This document shows, in pieces, positions 34,005 to 44,604 of a DNA stretch of 64,000 bases. Under the pieces are notes generated by a model, which worked only from the letters and a program-made list of their open reading frames with translations, searched no databases and was not told where the DNA came from. How positions within the stretch are numbered: the first letter of the stretch is position 1; each line of letters opens with the position of its first letter. Source of the DNA: Torreya grandis (taxonomy: Eukaryota > Streptophyta > Pinopsida > Cupressales > Taxaceae); NCBI GenBank assembly GCA_037957365.1, contig JARHVA010000006.1, positions 9,982,501 through 10,046,500 on the forward strand, in the 5' to 3' direction. The translations under genes and the position numbers were made by a program.

Positions 34005-34370
34005 CATTAAGGGAGGGTATTAGAATAATTAGCTTGTATAAGCTTAGTTAAGCTTATTGATATTATATGTACATGGTTAAGATGGTTTTGATAATTAACC
34101 ACCTTTGTTATTTTGGTTAAATGGGTAAGTCTATTTCTTACTTCCCATCAACCTGCTTATTTTACCCACCTCCTTATTCTTAGGAGCTTATTGTGAGCCC
34201 TTTTAATAGGCTATCTCCTTGGTTAATATGAACACATCTTGCATTCATTCACACTGTGTATATAAAACTTTTATCAAGTTGGATGATTTGAGAATTTTTT
34301 GTTGTATTGATGGTGTCTGCAACAAATGATGTTGATCTATCCTGAAATTGTGTTGATGTAGGGGGTAAAT
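34005..34370 (+). repeat. Copia 3 polypurine tract and probable 3' LTR
   Basis: TTAAGGGAGGGTATTAGAAT at 34,008-34,027 matches the typical copia arrangement of a purine tract followed by an LTR beginning TGTTAGAATAATTAG (TG has become TA). The next 350 bases are AT-rich with a TATA-like GTATATAAAAC near 34,257. The LTR end is not certain; 34,370 is approximate. Confidence 0.5.
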
Positions 34371-34639
34371 TAATTTGCTCATCCACTAGTGCCTTTGCAA
34401 GGTTTCACCAATAGAGTCTTTTTTTATTTTTAGGATTTTGATTTTGATTGCTCAACAGCGCCTCAAAGAGGTTTTCACTAAGGGATATTAATTTTTGATT
34501 TTTGTGATTCTTTGGATTGTGATTTTAACTTTGATTGAGGAGGCCTTTCGGCTCCCCGGGATACGCTGATATTGCTTTATGTTCTTCTGGATGGACCCCG
34601 TTTATGAATTTTACAATTGTTTGACTGTTGTGAAAGACA

Positions 34640-34790
34640 ATTGATGGAATGTGATTTTGTCAGTCCCAATCGATGAGTTTGGGATATTGAATATTAGGAT
34701 GGGAGAAAGGATGGATATTTTGATTTTGTTAGTCTCAATCGACATGTGTAGGAGATTGAATGGTAGGATGGTGGAAAGGAGTGGTGGCAT
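34640..34790. repeat. Two-copy tandem repeat, about 78 bp unit
   Basis: GATTTTGTCAGTCCCAATCG (34,652) and GATTTTGTTAGTCTCAATCG (34,722) head similar segments that continue with GGGATATTGAATATTAGGAT or a close variant. Confidence 0.75.
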
Positions 34791-35324
34791 CAATGAAAGG
34801 ATAGGTGGCAGCGTGGTCCTCGTAGGGACTATGAACGAAGCATGTTTCAAAGTTGGATGAGGCTTCCTCGAAAATCGTGAAAGTGCCACAAACATCTTTA
34901 CTTGGATTTGTGGATGGTTTGTAGCTGATGTCGTAGGAGCCTTTGTGTACACAAGTATATAGGTTCAATGATTCCTTTTTCATGGAGGCCAAGGCCTCTC
35001 CCATTGTAGTTCATGCTGTTGAGGATTTTGCTTGCTATACGATATTTGTTGCTTTGGAAACAAGTCGTGAGGCTGTCTCTGTGTAACCATGAGTGAGTGT
35101 TGTTGATTTGCTCTTATGTGAGGAGGCCAGATTTGACAAATGATGTGGTACCAAATTGGAATGTTGTTGGTTTGTTGTTTAGGATGGGCTTGTCCTCATG
35201 GAACGCATTTTGATGTTTTTTGTCTACAAGTATCATTGTCGCATGAGGCATGTGGTGTTGGGTGATGGAAGGTTCAATGTATGTTGAGAGATTGGGCGAT
35301 GGATTGAAGATTGGATGGTCAACC

Positions 35325-35510
35325 ATGGGCTCATCAAATATGGATGATTCATCAAAGGGTTCGTCAAGGACAGGGGCATCAAAGACGGGTGGCAGGTTGA
35401 AGATGGGTGGCCAGTCAAGGATGGGTTGACCAAAGATGGGTGATTGATCGAGTGATGGTTCATCAAAGATTGGCTTATCAAAGATGGGTGGACCAACGAT
35501 GTGTTGGAAT
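35325..35510. repeat. Short-unit tandem array coding a periodic peptide on minus
   Basis: About ten imperfect 18-20 base units of the type TCAAAGATGGGTG. On the minus strand they translate to a periodic HPSLxxxSL pattern (frame 35233-35496). No protein family is recognised and the periodicity follows from the DNA repeat, so a real protein is doubtful. Confidence 0.6.
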
Positions 35511-36552
35511 TGGTTAATAGAAGTGGATGAATTTTGATTGTGCGATGAAAAAGGATCTTAGCATATTCCTAATGGCTGATTTTTGGATCTGGATTTATCT
35601 TGTTCTTTCGTAGACTATGGTCCTTGGAGGGGTGATGGCAGGACACAGTTGGTTTGTTAGATTTGATGTGGCTCTGGAGCTGGATTGGTGTAGGGTACTA
35701 GGTCATCCACGTGTTGACTAAGCTGTCAGATTTGGTCAAGTATGGTTTGACTTTGAGATAGGGGTGCTAGAATGACTTTTCCTTTGCGGTTGGTATGGGG
35801 GATATCATGATTACAATGGTAGCTAGTAGATGGGAGGTTTGCTTGAAATTGGATAGCATGGTCTCTAGAGGTAGGCTAGTTTTGATGTGGATAAGTTTGA
35901 TTTATCTTGCTTAAGATGGATTTTAGATTTGTGAGATCGTAGTTTGCAGGGAATCAGGCACCTATTTCTATGAGTCGTAAAAGGACATCGTCCTTGTTTT
36001 CCAATACGTATTGTTCAATTTGGGCTCTACATGGATCGGTTTGGGTGCCATAGGTCTAAATGGGTTTGACTGGGTTGGGTTGATGTTTGGATTAAGCTCA
36101 GTTTTGGGATTAAGTTTGGACTGATTTGGATTTGGACGCAATGTTGGATGTAGATTAGCTGACTGTTCAATTTGTTTGATTTAGGTTGGAACTGATTTGG
36201 ATTTGACTTGTTTGAATTGGACTTAGATTAGACTTCGTTTGATTTGGTTAAGTGGAATTTTGATTTTGATTTTGCTTTTGAAATTGATTGTTTTTTAATT
36301 TCAGATTAGGGTTAGTATTGGTTTAACAAATGGGGGTCAATCAATGCATGCAATACAAACCTAGATTATTCAAGTGGGTGTGTAAACCAAATAGTGGCTC
36401 GCCGTTAATGCCTTTTAGGGCATGTGGTTAGTGATCTTTGGGAAAGCTGGTTTCCCTACACCATTGTTTGATTATACGGTCGAGAAGTCTTAATGCTAGG
36501 ATAAAATAGGTTGATCTAGGGGTGTCCTCGATATACCTTTTGGTACAGTGAG

Positions 36553-36939
36553 GTGCATGTCTATGGAAGAGGAAGATTAACAAGCATGCTTGAAATGGTC
36601 AAATCCCAATCTTGCTACACTCCATGCATCGCCATCACTGGAGTGTTACCGAAAAATATGGCCGCAGGAGTGTTGTCTAGGGCCTGGGTATTAGAGGATG
36701 AAACCCCCTCACTTCATAGCATCGGCAAAACGAATGACCACTTACCCAATAACGACAACGCCTTCCCAATTCATATATCTTGTTGGAACACATGGTTGGT
36801 CCAAATGTTGGGTGATGATTTCCTAGTCGCAGAACCCTACCAAAATGAAAAAATAAAAGAATTAGCTATTTTTTATCCTCATGACTGCCTTTCGATGCAA
36901 GAGGAGAGCATATGCAAACTAATTTTAGAATGTGGATAA
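36553..36939 (+). CDS. 128-codon ORF in R1 interior, unrecognised
   Basis: An open frame starts MHVYGRGRLTSMLEMVKSQS and ends ICKLILECG. It has no recognised domain or membrane segment. Its 3' part overlaps a diverged direct repeat (GACTGCCTTTCGATGCAAGA near 36,884 and GACCGCCTTTCGGTGCAAAA near 36,973). It could be a decayed gag piece of the R1 element or chance. A real host gene is unlikely given the repeats on both sides. Confidence 0.15.
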   Translation: MHVYGRGRLTSMLEMVKSQSCYTPCIAITGVLPKNMAAGVLSRAWVLEDETPSLHSIGKTNDHLPNNDNAFPIHISCWNTWLVQMLGDDFLVAEPYQNEKIKELAIFYPHDCLSMQEESICKLILECG

Positions 36940-37189
36940 ACAAAAAGTAATTGATTTCTTTTTGATCCTTTGGACCGCCTTTCGGTGCAAAAGGAGATCA
37001 TATGCAAACTTAACCACCACAAAAAAAAATAGAAAACAAGTTAAAGTTGATTTTAAGCACCAAATTTAAGGGTGCAAGTGCTTTTTTGTATCTTGGACAA
37101 GCAGATGTTGGACATAGTCATTGCAGTTTGAAGAATTGTCATTGATGTCAAAGGCAGCATGTGCTATCATGCATTAATGTCAAAGGTTG

Positions 37190-37660
37190 AGTTGAACAGA
37201 CTTGTGGAGTAAATCGGGTTTGTGAAGTGCTTCTACTTATAAAATAAGTAAAGCAATGTCGAGAACCCGACTTGGTCTAGTAGAGTGAATCGGGTTTGTG
37301 AAGTATTTCTACTTATTAAGTAAGTAAAGCAATGTCAAGAACCCGAGTGAGTTTGGGTGAGTTAATTGAGCTTTCGGAATGACTTAGCTGCATTCATTTT
37401 TATAAGCTAAGCAGTCTCAAGAACCTGAATGGGTCTAGTGGAGTAAATCGGGATTGTCAAGTGCTTTCACTGCTTTACTTATGAACTTTAAAAGTAAAGT
37501 CATGCAGAGAACCCGAATTGGTCTAGTGAAGTCAAGCAAGTCGAGAAACCCGAATGGGTCTTTGCCTCAAGAGTAAATCGGGTTTACCAAGTAACTTTAC
37601 CTCTTTCAATCTTATAAGTAAAGCAATGCGAAGAACCCGAAGTATGTTTTTGTCAAGAAT
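37190..37660 (+). repeat. AATCGGG/AACCCGA inverted-word repeats in copia 2 LTR
   Basis: Repeated modules of about 50-95 bases begin with GTAAATCGGGTTT (or a variant) and end with AAGAACCCGA or a variant. Because AATCGGGTT is close to the inverse of AACCCGAA, each module can form a hairpin. The same series recurs at 42,925-43,350 in the 3' LTR. Confidence 0.75.
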
Positions 37661-37789
37661 GTTTGTTTTGGTCTTCACATTAGCCAATTTTCGACTTGGT
37701 CTATTCTTTCAAAAATATTGGTATAGGCAATTCTTTCGGAAATTAGTCCTGAAGGAAAGTCCCAAAGGAAATGATCCCGTGCAAAAGTT

Positions 37790-38420
37790 CCGAAATGAAC
37801 TTTTTAAGAAGTCCGAATGGTAAGTGAACCGTTCAAAAAAGCCAAAGGGATCTTTTCAAAAAACCCGAAGGGTATGTGGACCGCTCAAAGCCTCCGAAGG
37901 GATCTTTTCAGAAAACCCAAAGGGTATGTGGACCACTCAAAGCCTCCGAAGGGATCGTTGCAAAAAATGCGAAGGGCAAGTGAACCTGAACAAAAATTTT
38001 GAATGGTACTTTTGCAAAAAGGGCGAAAGGTATGTGAACCTTTACAAAAAAGCCAAAGGGTACATTTGCAAAGCCTTGAAGGGTATGTGTCCTAAACAAA
38101 AGTGCCGAAAGGGGACTTGGACAAAAAGTCCATGGAAATTGTCCTGAAGGGGAACCGAACAAAAAGTTCGTGGAAATTGTCCCGAAGGGGACTCGGACAA
38201 AAATCCTGCAACAATTTGTTCGAAGGGGTAGTTCAAATGGAGGGAAAGGACGCTTGAGCATCTACCGAAAGACATAGGGCACTTCCACAAGTGTTGAAGG
38301 ACAATTGCGGAGGACATAAGGACCATTACAAAGCTTCCCAAGGATCACTTGGATTGTTTCGGAAAGAATCTAGGGCAAGTGGACGTTTAAAAAAGTTCCG
38401 AAGGATATCTCAGCTAAAGT
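37790..38420 (+). repeat. CCGAAGGG array in copia 2 5' LTR
   Basis: About twelve imperfect units of 40-55 bases include CCGAAGGGATC, GAAGGGTATGTGGACC and GGACAAAAAGTCC (perfect hairpin, about 38,117-38,129). It is related to the arrays in copia 1 LTRs and in the gypsy 1 3' region. Confidence 0.8.
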
Positions 38421-39390
38421 ATAAGACACTTGCATTATTGCCAAAGGATCAAGGCAAGATTAAAGGTCGAGCATATCGAATATAATCGAAATGAGCGAAA
38501 GCAAACCAATCACATAAAAATATCGAGATGCGAAAAAGAGCTTGATGGTTAATGCAAGAGAGATCGACGGTTCTGTTTTAAAAAATGGAAATCTCTGACG
38601 GTTCAAGATAGGCAGTGAATGGCGCCAATGATGAATAATCCTCATTTAAAGACATGACCAGATAAACGGAGAGCTCAAAAAGTCTACATGGAGCCCGAGA
38701 TTGATCAATCCAACCGATCAATCATCGATTAAGGAGGTTGTGCATTTATGAGATAAATCCAACAATTTCCAAACATGGTAAAGAGACTTGACTATTGCAA
38801 TGTGATGCATGAACCGAGACACGAGAAAGAGCATAAGTCAAAATTGCTTTTAATGAGAACCGGTTAATTGCAGCTGAAGTGTGAATGCAATTGGAGACAT
38901 GAAACCCTAAGATTCAACGTATATACATGACTTCAAAAACATTATTGTTGCTGCTGCTGTCGTTGCAATTTGAAGAGAGAGTCCAAGGCTGCCATTTTTG
39001 CAATTTGCTCAAACTATCGTTGAACCTAAGCATGTGAGCAATACGAAGTTTGTCGAATAGAATAAACAGACATAGACCATGATAGCATAGAGAGAGGACT
39101 AGAGGCAAGAAGAGGATGTTGATGTGTCAAACAAAGAATATATAAAAAGACACAAAGGAAGAGAGGTCGAAGCAGTTGGTGTAAACAAACTGTGTCAAAC
39201 AGAGGATATAATGACATAGAACTAGTAAGGCAGAGAGGAAAAGAAAAGGTTGTCTATCCAGATAGAGTAAAAGGCAAAAAAAGGGAATGAAGTGTGTGTG
39301 AACAGAGTATATCCAGAGGTATACAGACACGAAGTAAAAGTCAGAGGAACAAAGATTGAGCAGACAGGAAGAAACGACACACAGAGAATG

Positions 39391-40756
39391 TGTAGAAACT
39401 CCTAGTTTCCTCTGTTTCTCAAGTCTGGCTGTCTATTTGTTTTTTTCTGAAGGTTTTGATTTTTTTGATGTTTTTGGGGTTTTTTGGCATGAAATAGGAA
39501 TAATGCGATTTGCATAAAATAGTAAATAAATTCTATAAAATTTATCTAATTCCGTAAACTATATAATACACTGCAAACTTCAAGCTTATTTTCATATAAA
39601 ATCTTCCAGAGTCGATTACAACTAAAACCAGTTACATACAAGGTAAAAAGCAATAATATTTTGAAAACCTGGTTTTTGATGCAGCATTAAATGCCCTGCT
39701 GAAGATGGTACGGCTGCATATGTTTGACCTTTCCTGAGTCTGGTGAACTCCGTTTGCTCCCAATACAACTGCGCCCCAGAAGGATGGAAGAACTAAGACC
39801 AGAAGAGGCGTATTTCCCAATGACAAGAAGGTACTGCCTGCTGCAAATAAGTACGGCCAAGTACAGGTACGGCTGTGTCAGAATCAGCAATTAATGATGC
39901 TGTACGGCCTGCCTTGTAACTCTCCAGATCTCCACAAATAGGCGCCTAGGTAAAACCCTGCCTGCTAAATGAATAACTCTGCTGAAAACCTGTAAATAGA
40001 TAACCTCTAAAGATCAATGATTCCCTTTGGATGAAGGAACCTCTGCTGCAATAAATTTCACACCCTCTGAATTGCTTCCAATGGAGATGGCACGTTCCCC
40101 AAGGAATTCGAACTTGAAACCCTGAAGCTTCTTGCTCAGATCAAAGTTGATCAATTTCAATTCACAATAAAGACATAATGGCTCGATTCCCAAGGCAAAA
40201 GCTTAAGTAACCAAAGCGGTGCGATTTCCTCCATAATAGGGTTTTAATTAAAAATTTGCACTTCTCCTTATTTTAATATTTCCATAGTTTTTGCCAATTT
40301 ATAATGAAAATATAATTACGAATTGGCCCCCTCCTGATGATGGGCGACCCCTCAGCATTAATCACTTAAGTTATAATTTAATATTATAACTTAATATAAT
40401 AGTCTTCGAATAAGTAATATTTAATTAATACAATTAAATATCAATATTTCTCTCGTTACTCATCCGATGACTGATCCGTCTGAAGCTGACAAATACTGAA
40501 GTGATTCTGAATGCTGCCAAGTCATATTGATAAAAATAGCAGGGGTCCCACTCTGATATGCCAGGAACTACTAAAGATAGTAACTTCTGCAAGAAGTCTC
40601 CGATCAAGCCCAAACGAAATCCAACTGATCAAACTCTGCCAACTAAAGCTGAGCCAAGCTCCAAAGTGACCCTCTATCCAGTCTATCAGCGTACGAGGGT
40701 CGTATGATAGGCTAATCCTGTGCTCCGAGAGATGTCACTAAGAAGGGGACATGACA
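39391..40756 (-). mobile_element. Solo LTR nested in copia 2 5' LTR
   Basis: A 1,366-base unit starts TGTAGAAACTCC and ends GGGGACATGACA, flanked by GAATG at 39,386-39,390 and 40,757-40,761. The sense start TGTCATGTCCCC matches the gypsy 3 LTR start (52,926), so it is placed on the minus strand. The copia LTR reads straight across when the unit and one GAATG are removed. ORFs in it show no domains. Confidence 0.85.
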
Positions 40757-41251
40757 GAATGTGCAGAGTTTGAGCAGAGAAGGAGAATAGGCATACACAG
40801 AATAAGCCAAGAGTGAGCAGTTATAGACTAGACTTGTAACAAAGAAACTGAACTTGATTCATTTGTGAATCTGTCTTGTACACTAGAGTTGTAGCTCCAT
40901 AGTTCTTCTTGGTAGGTGCCTTCAGAAAAACTGAGTTGGTGCTCAGTTAGGGGATTGGTGTCTCCTAAGGATAGGTGTCCTTGAATGTAACCAGTGTGGT
41001 TTTGCCAATGAGGTGTTTTACTGTGAGGCTGGATTAGAATGGTAGATTCTAGCAACTATTCTCATTGTGATTTTTCCCTTTGGGTTTTCCACGTATAAAT
41101 CTAATGTACTATGTTTTTGTGTCTGTGTGTGCTCTCTACATTTGTTCTTTGATAAATATATGAATTGATATCTCCTCTAAAATTTTTAATCAACTAGTTT
41201 TAGCTCATCTACTGATTCACTCCCCCTCTCAGTAGATAGTTGTGTTCAACA

Positions 41252-41270
41252 ATTGGTATCAGAGCCTAGG
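41252..41270 (+). other. Copia 2 primer binding site (tRNA-Met type)
   Basis: TTGGTATCAGAGCCTAGG follows the LTR end GTTCAACA and exactly contains TGGTATCAGAGCC, the initiator tRNA-Met complement. Confidence 0.92.
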
Positions 41271-41276
41271 GTTCCT

Positions 41277-41412
41277 TATGTTAGAAATTCAAAACAAATG
41301 AAATATCTACTCTAAGAAGCTATATACCTCGGATAAGAATGAAGAGGGGAAGAATATACCTTCACTTACCAATCAAGGCATCCCTCATTGTGTTGATTTG
41401 CTCCTCATTGTG
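41277..41412 (-). repeat. R1 family LTR fragment, copy b
   Basis: The segment matches the first 130 bases of R1 copies a and c. It shares with copy c, against a, the words GAAATATCT, CCTTCACTTACCAATCAAGG and CTCATTGTGTTGAT. It ends within CTCATTGTGTTGAT, which runs into copia sequence at GATATCATCG. Confidence 0.85.
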
Positions 41413-42358
41413 TTGATATCATCGTTGGAGGTGACAATAGTAATATGTGCAAAGAATTTGCCACACAAATGCAAAGTGAATTTGAAATGTCTATGCTGGG
41501 AGAACTTTCATTCTTTCTTGGTTTACAAATTGCAAAAACCAATGAAGGGATATTCATATCTCAAACCAAGTATGCAAAAAAGATGCTCAAGAAATTTGCA
41601 ATGGAAGACAACAAACCAGTTAGTACTCCCATGATAACTAGATGCAAGCTAAGCAAAAAAGATGAGTCCCCTGAGGTGAATAATACTATGTATAGATCAA
41701 TGATAGGCAGTCTGCTATACCTAACTGCATCAAGACCAAACATCATGCAAGCTCTATGCATGGTTGCAAGATTTCAAGCAGCTCCCAAGGAATCACATGT
41801 CAATGCTTTGAAAAGAATCTTCAGATACATCAAGAGCACAATTGACTATGGTCTGTGGTACCCTACAAGTAATGATCTCACTTTGATTGCATATGCAGAT
41901 GCTGATTGGGCAGGAAGTGTGGATGACAAGAAAGCACTAGTGGTGGTGTGTTCTTCTTCGGAAATAGACTTGTGTCATTGCTGAGCAAAAAGCAAGAGTC
42001 GGTTACACTTTTTACAGCAGAATCAGAGTATGTAGCAGCAGCATGTTGCACCCAAGTATTGTGGATGAAGCAAACTCTCAGAGACATCAAGGTAGAATAT
42101 CAAGAACCTATCTCTATCTTTTGTGATAACTCAAGTGCCATAAACATATCTAAGAATCCAGTGATGCATTCCAGAACCAAGCATAGATCCATCAAATATC
42201 ATTTTCTAAAAGAAAAGGTTGTAGATCAAGAGGTCAAAATTGAGTATGTGCCAACAAAAGATCAAATTGCAGATATATTTACCAAGCCTCTTCCCAAGGA
42301 GCAATTTGAGTATCTAAGAGAGAAGTTGGGAGTAATGGCTGCCACACCACATCATTAG
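41413..42358 (+). pseudogene. Copia 2 RT C-terminus and RNase H
   Basis: Homology begins at the second half of the RT catalytic box (DIIVGG, 41,415) and continues through MCKEFATQMQSEFEMSMLGE, GIFISQTKYAKKMLKKFAME and LYLTASRPNIMQ. RNase H follows with YADADWAGSVDDKK (first Asp), then a frameshift near 41,930-41,950 into FFFGNRLVSLLSKKQESVTL, AESEYVAAACCTQ (Glu), SIFCDNSSAIN (Asp) and EYVPTKDQIADIFTKPLP. Its active-site residues are retained, unlike in copia 1, but there is no start and the RT palm is missing. Neighbouring sequence upstream is an R1 scrap. Confidence 0.9.
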
Positions 42359-42821
42359 CTTCTAGTGATAGGGCACGAATCTAGGGGGAGTGTTGAAGGA
42401 ACATTATTAACTCTTGGATTAAGAGAGAAGGCAGCTTGATGAGACAGTTGCAGTCCCTTTGCTAGTTGATGACGAAGGAGGTGACAAAGGTGTATTGACT
42501 CTAGATCACTATGCCTATCTATATAGAGATATGTCGATTATTGATTGGTCTTTTATACCAATGCTATATCAATAATCATTTGGAGAATCATGGAGCCAGG
42601 GGAACTACTGTATCATTGCCTAAGGTGGAGTTCCTCACAAAGTGTTCTAACCTATTAGGTCCAAGGATCAAAACAACCAAGATGCTAGGAAAGGAGCAGA
42701 TTGTTGACATATTATGGCATAAACTCTTTGTCATTAATGTCAAAGGGGGAGAAAGCAGAATGAAGATAAAGGGGTTAAGACATTCTGATGATGAGTTGAC
42801 ATCAATGACAAAGGGGGAGAT
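42359..42821 (+). other. Copia 2 spacer with duplicated polypurine tract
   Basis: The spacer after RNase H contains two copies of the tract: ATGTCAAAGGGGGAGAAAG (about 42,738-42,756) and ATGACAAAGGGGGAGATT (about 42,805-42,822), the second touching the LTR start. Copia 1 has the same pair, so it is a family trait. No coding homology is seen between them. Confidence 0.8.
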
Positions 42822-43693
42822 TGTTGGACATAGTCATTGAGGTTTGAAGAATTGTCATTGATGTCAAAGGCAACATGTGTTATCTTGCATTAATGTCAAA
42901 GGTTGAGTTGAACAGACTTGTGGAGTAAATCGGGTTTGTGAAGTGCTACTTATAAAATAAGTAAAGCAATGTCAAGAACCCGACTTGGTATGGTAGAGTG
43001 AATCGGGTTTGTGAAGTGCTTCTACTTATAAAGTAAGTAAAGCAATGTCAAGAACCCGAATGGGTCTGGGTGAGTTAATCGGGTTTCCGAAACGACTTAG
43101 ATGCGTTCATTTTTATAAGCTAAGCAGTCTCAAGAACCCGAATGAGTCTAGTGGAGTAAATCGGGATTGTCAAGTGCTTTCATTGCTTTAATTATGAACT
43201 TTATAAGTAAAGTCATGCAGAGAACCCGAATTGGTCTAGTGAAGTCAAGCAAGTCGAGAAACCCGAATGGGTCTTTGCCTCAAGAGTAAATCGGGTTTAC
43301 CAAGTAACTTTACTCCTTTCAATCTTATAAGTAAAGCAATGCGAAGAACCCAAAGTATGTTGTTGTCAAGAACGTTTGTTTTGGTCTTCACACTTAGCCA
43401 ATTTTTGTCTTGGTCTATTCTTTCGGAAATATTGGTATAGGCAATTCTTTTAGAAATTAGTTTCAAAGGAAATGATCCCGTGCAAAAGTTTTGAAAGGTA
43501 CTTTTTAAGAAGTCCAAAGGGTAAGTGAACCGTTCAAAAAAGTCGAAGGGATCTTTTCAGAAAACCTAAAGGGTATGTGGACCGCTCAAAGCCTCCGAAG
43601 GGATTGTTGCAAAAAGTCCGAAGGTCAAGTGGACCCGAACAAAATTTCCGAATGGTACTTTTGCAAAAAGGCCGAAGGGTATGTGGACCTTTA
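42822..43693 (+). repeat. Copia 2 3' LTR, truncated
   Basis: It is homologous to 37,106-38,043 with few differences and lacks the last roughly 1.9 kb. It breaks in the CCGAAGGG array after GGACCTTTA, where R1 copy c begins; the intact 5' LTR continues at that point with CAAAAAAGCC (38,045). Confidence 0.88.
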
Positions 43694-44604
43694 TGTTAGA
43701 AATTCAAAACAAATGAAATATCTATTCTAAGAAGCAATATACCTCGGATAAGAACGAAGAGGGGAAGAATATACCTTCACTTACCAATCAAGGCGTCCCT
43801 CATTGTGTTGATTTGCTCCTCTTTGATTGTTGGATGTGGGTGCTCAATAGTCCATGTGCAAGGATACGAGCAACATTTTCTCTTGTAGGATGCTTGATTT
43901 GTTCAATGCGTGATAGGATGGTGAGAGGCTTTGTGCTCCAAATTGACAGAACTTCGTTATGCCTTGAATGCTTGTTGAGAATGGAGGGGTGAGATCCAAT
44001 TTATAGGATTTGTGAATGAATGACAACCATTGATCTAGATTCAAAATCAATGATGAAGGATGAGTCCTACAACTCATTTAATGAGAGAAGATGGGTAATA
44101 AATGTTGGGGGTTGAGTGTGTAAGATGAGGAATGGGCTTGATAAGAGTTTGTCCTATTTGCTTTGGGATGTAATTAGATTGCATGGGGATTTGCTTGAGA
44201 TTGACTTGGGGATTGGGATGATATGCCTTGGGATTGGAGAAGATTGATGATTTGAATTTTGGGGATGTGATGTGACGACATCATAGATTTGAGATGGAAA
44301 ATAGATTTATTTGATTTATTGAAAATACGGAATGTGCATGGATTATATTATCAACTAATTAACATGATTAATTAGTGTGATTAATCCAAGTTTTTATTGT
44401 TGTTGGGATGGGGTAAGGCTATGGATGGAATTGATTAATGTGATTGGGGGGAAAAGTGATGAATAGTATATTGGCTAGGGATGTTAGTTAATGACATGAT
44501 TAGAATGCGATGGCGGGTAGGATTAGGGTTTTGTTTAGCGTAATTTGTGAATAAGGCAGTGATAGTTAAAATCAACACAGGGTGTTCGATTTTAAGTGTC
44601 TAGA
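43694..44604 (-). repeat. R1 family LTR, copy c
   Basis: A 911-base full-length relative of 29,932-30,818, from TGTTAGAAATTC to GTGTCTAGA. No clear 5-bp duplication flanks it (CTTTA left, CTAAG right). It may be the 5' LTR of the element whose 3' LTR is copy a, with copia 2 nested between, or an independent solo LTR. Confidence 0.75.

Larger units (their letters stand above)
30819..37105 (-). mobile_element. R1 interior: non-coding, tandem-repeat-rich LTR element
   Basis: About 6.3 kb next to the R1 LTR hold no gag or pol homology except a foreign copia piece (33,020-34,370). The region is made of diverged short tandem arrays with many GGATT/TGATTG words and strand-biased G and T composition. 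This fits a large non-autonomous LTR derivative (LARD-like) relying on proteins of another element. Part of it could instead be decayed gag or satellite. The right end is set by the insertion of copia 2 at 37,106. Confidence 0.5.
37106..41251 (+). repeat. Copia 2 5' LTR, interrupted
   Basis: The LTR starts TGTTGGACATAGTCATTG, matching the 3' LTR start at 42,822, and ends GTTGTGTTCAACA before the primer site. Without the 1,371 bases of nested solo LTR and duplicated target it is 2,775 bases, close to copia 1's 2.6 kb. From 37,190 it carries AAATCGGGTTTGTGAAG units, then from 37,790 to 38,410 the GTCCGAAGGG/hairpin array in sense orientation. Confidence 0.88.
37106..43693 (+). mobile_element. 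Copia 2: deleted, rearranged copia element
   Basis: Same family as copia 1 but on the plus strand. Parts in order: 5' LTR (37,106-41,251, split by a solo LTR), primer site (41,254-41,266), a scrap of R1 (41,277-41,412), Pol from the reverse transcriptase catalytic box to the end of RNase H (41,413-42,358), spacer, polypurine tract (42,808-42,821), and the first 872 bases of the 3' LTR, cut off where R1 copy c begins. Gag, protease, integrase and most of RT are gone. Five bases before the element are GCAGA; the matching right duplication is lost with the 3' end. Confidence 0.88.
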
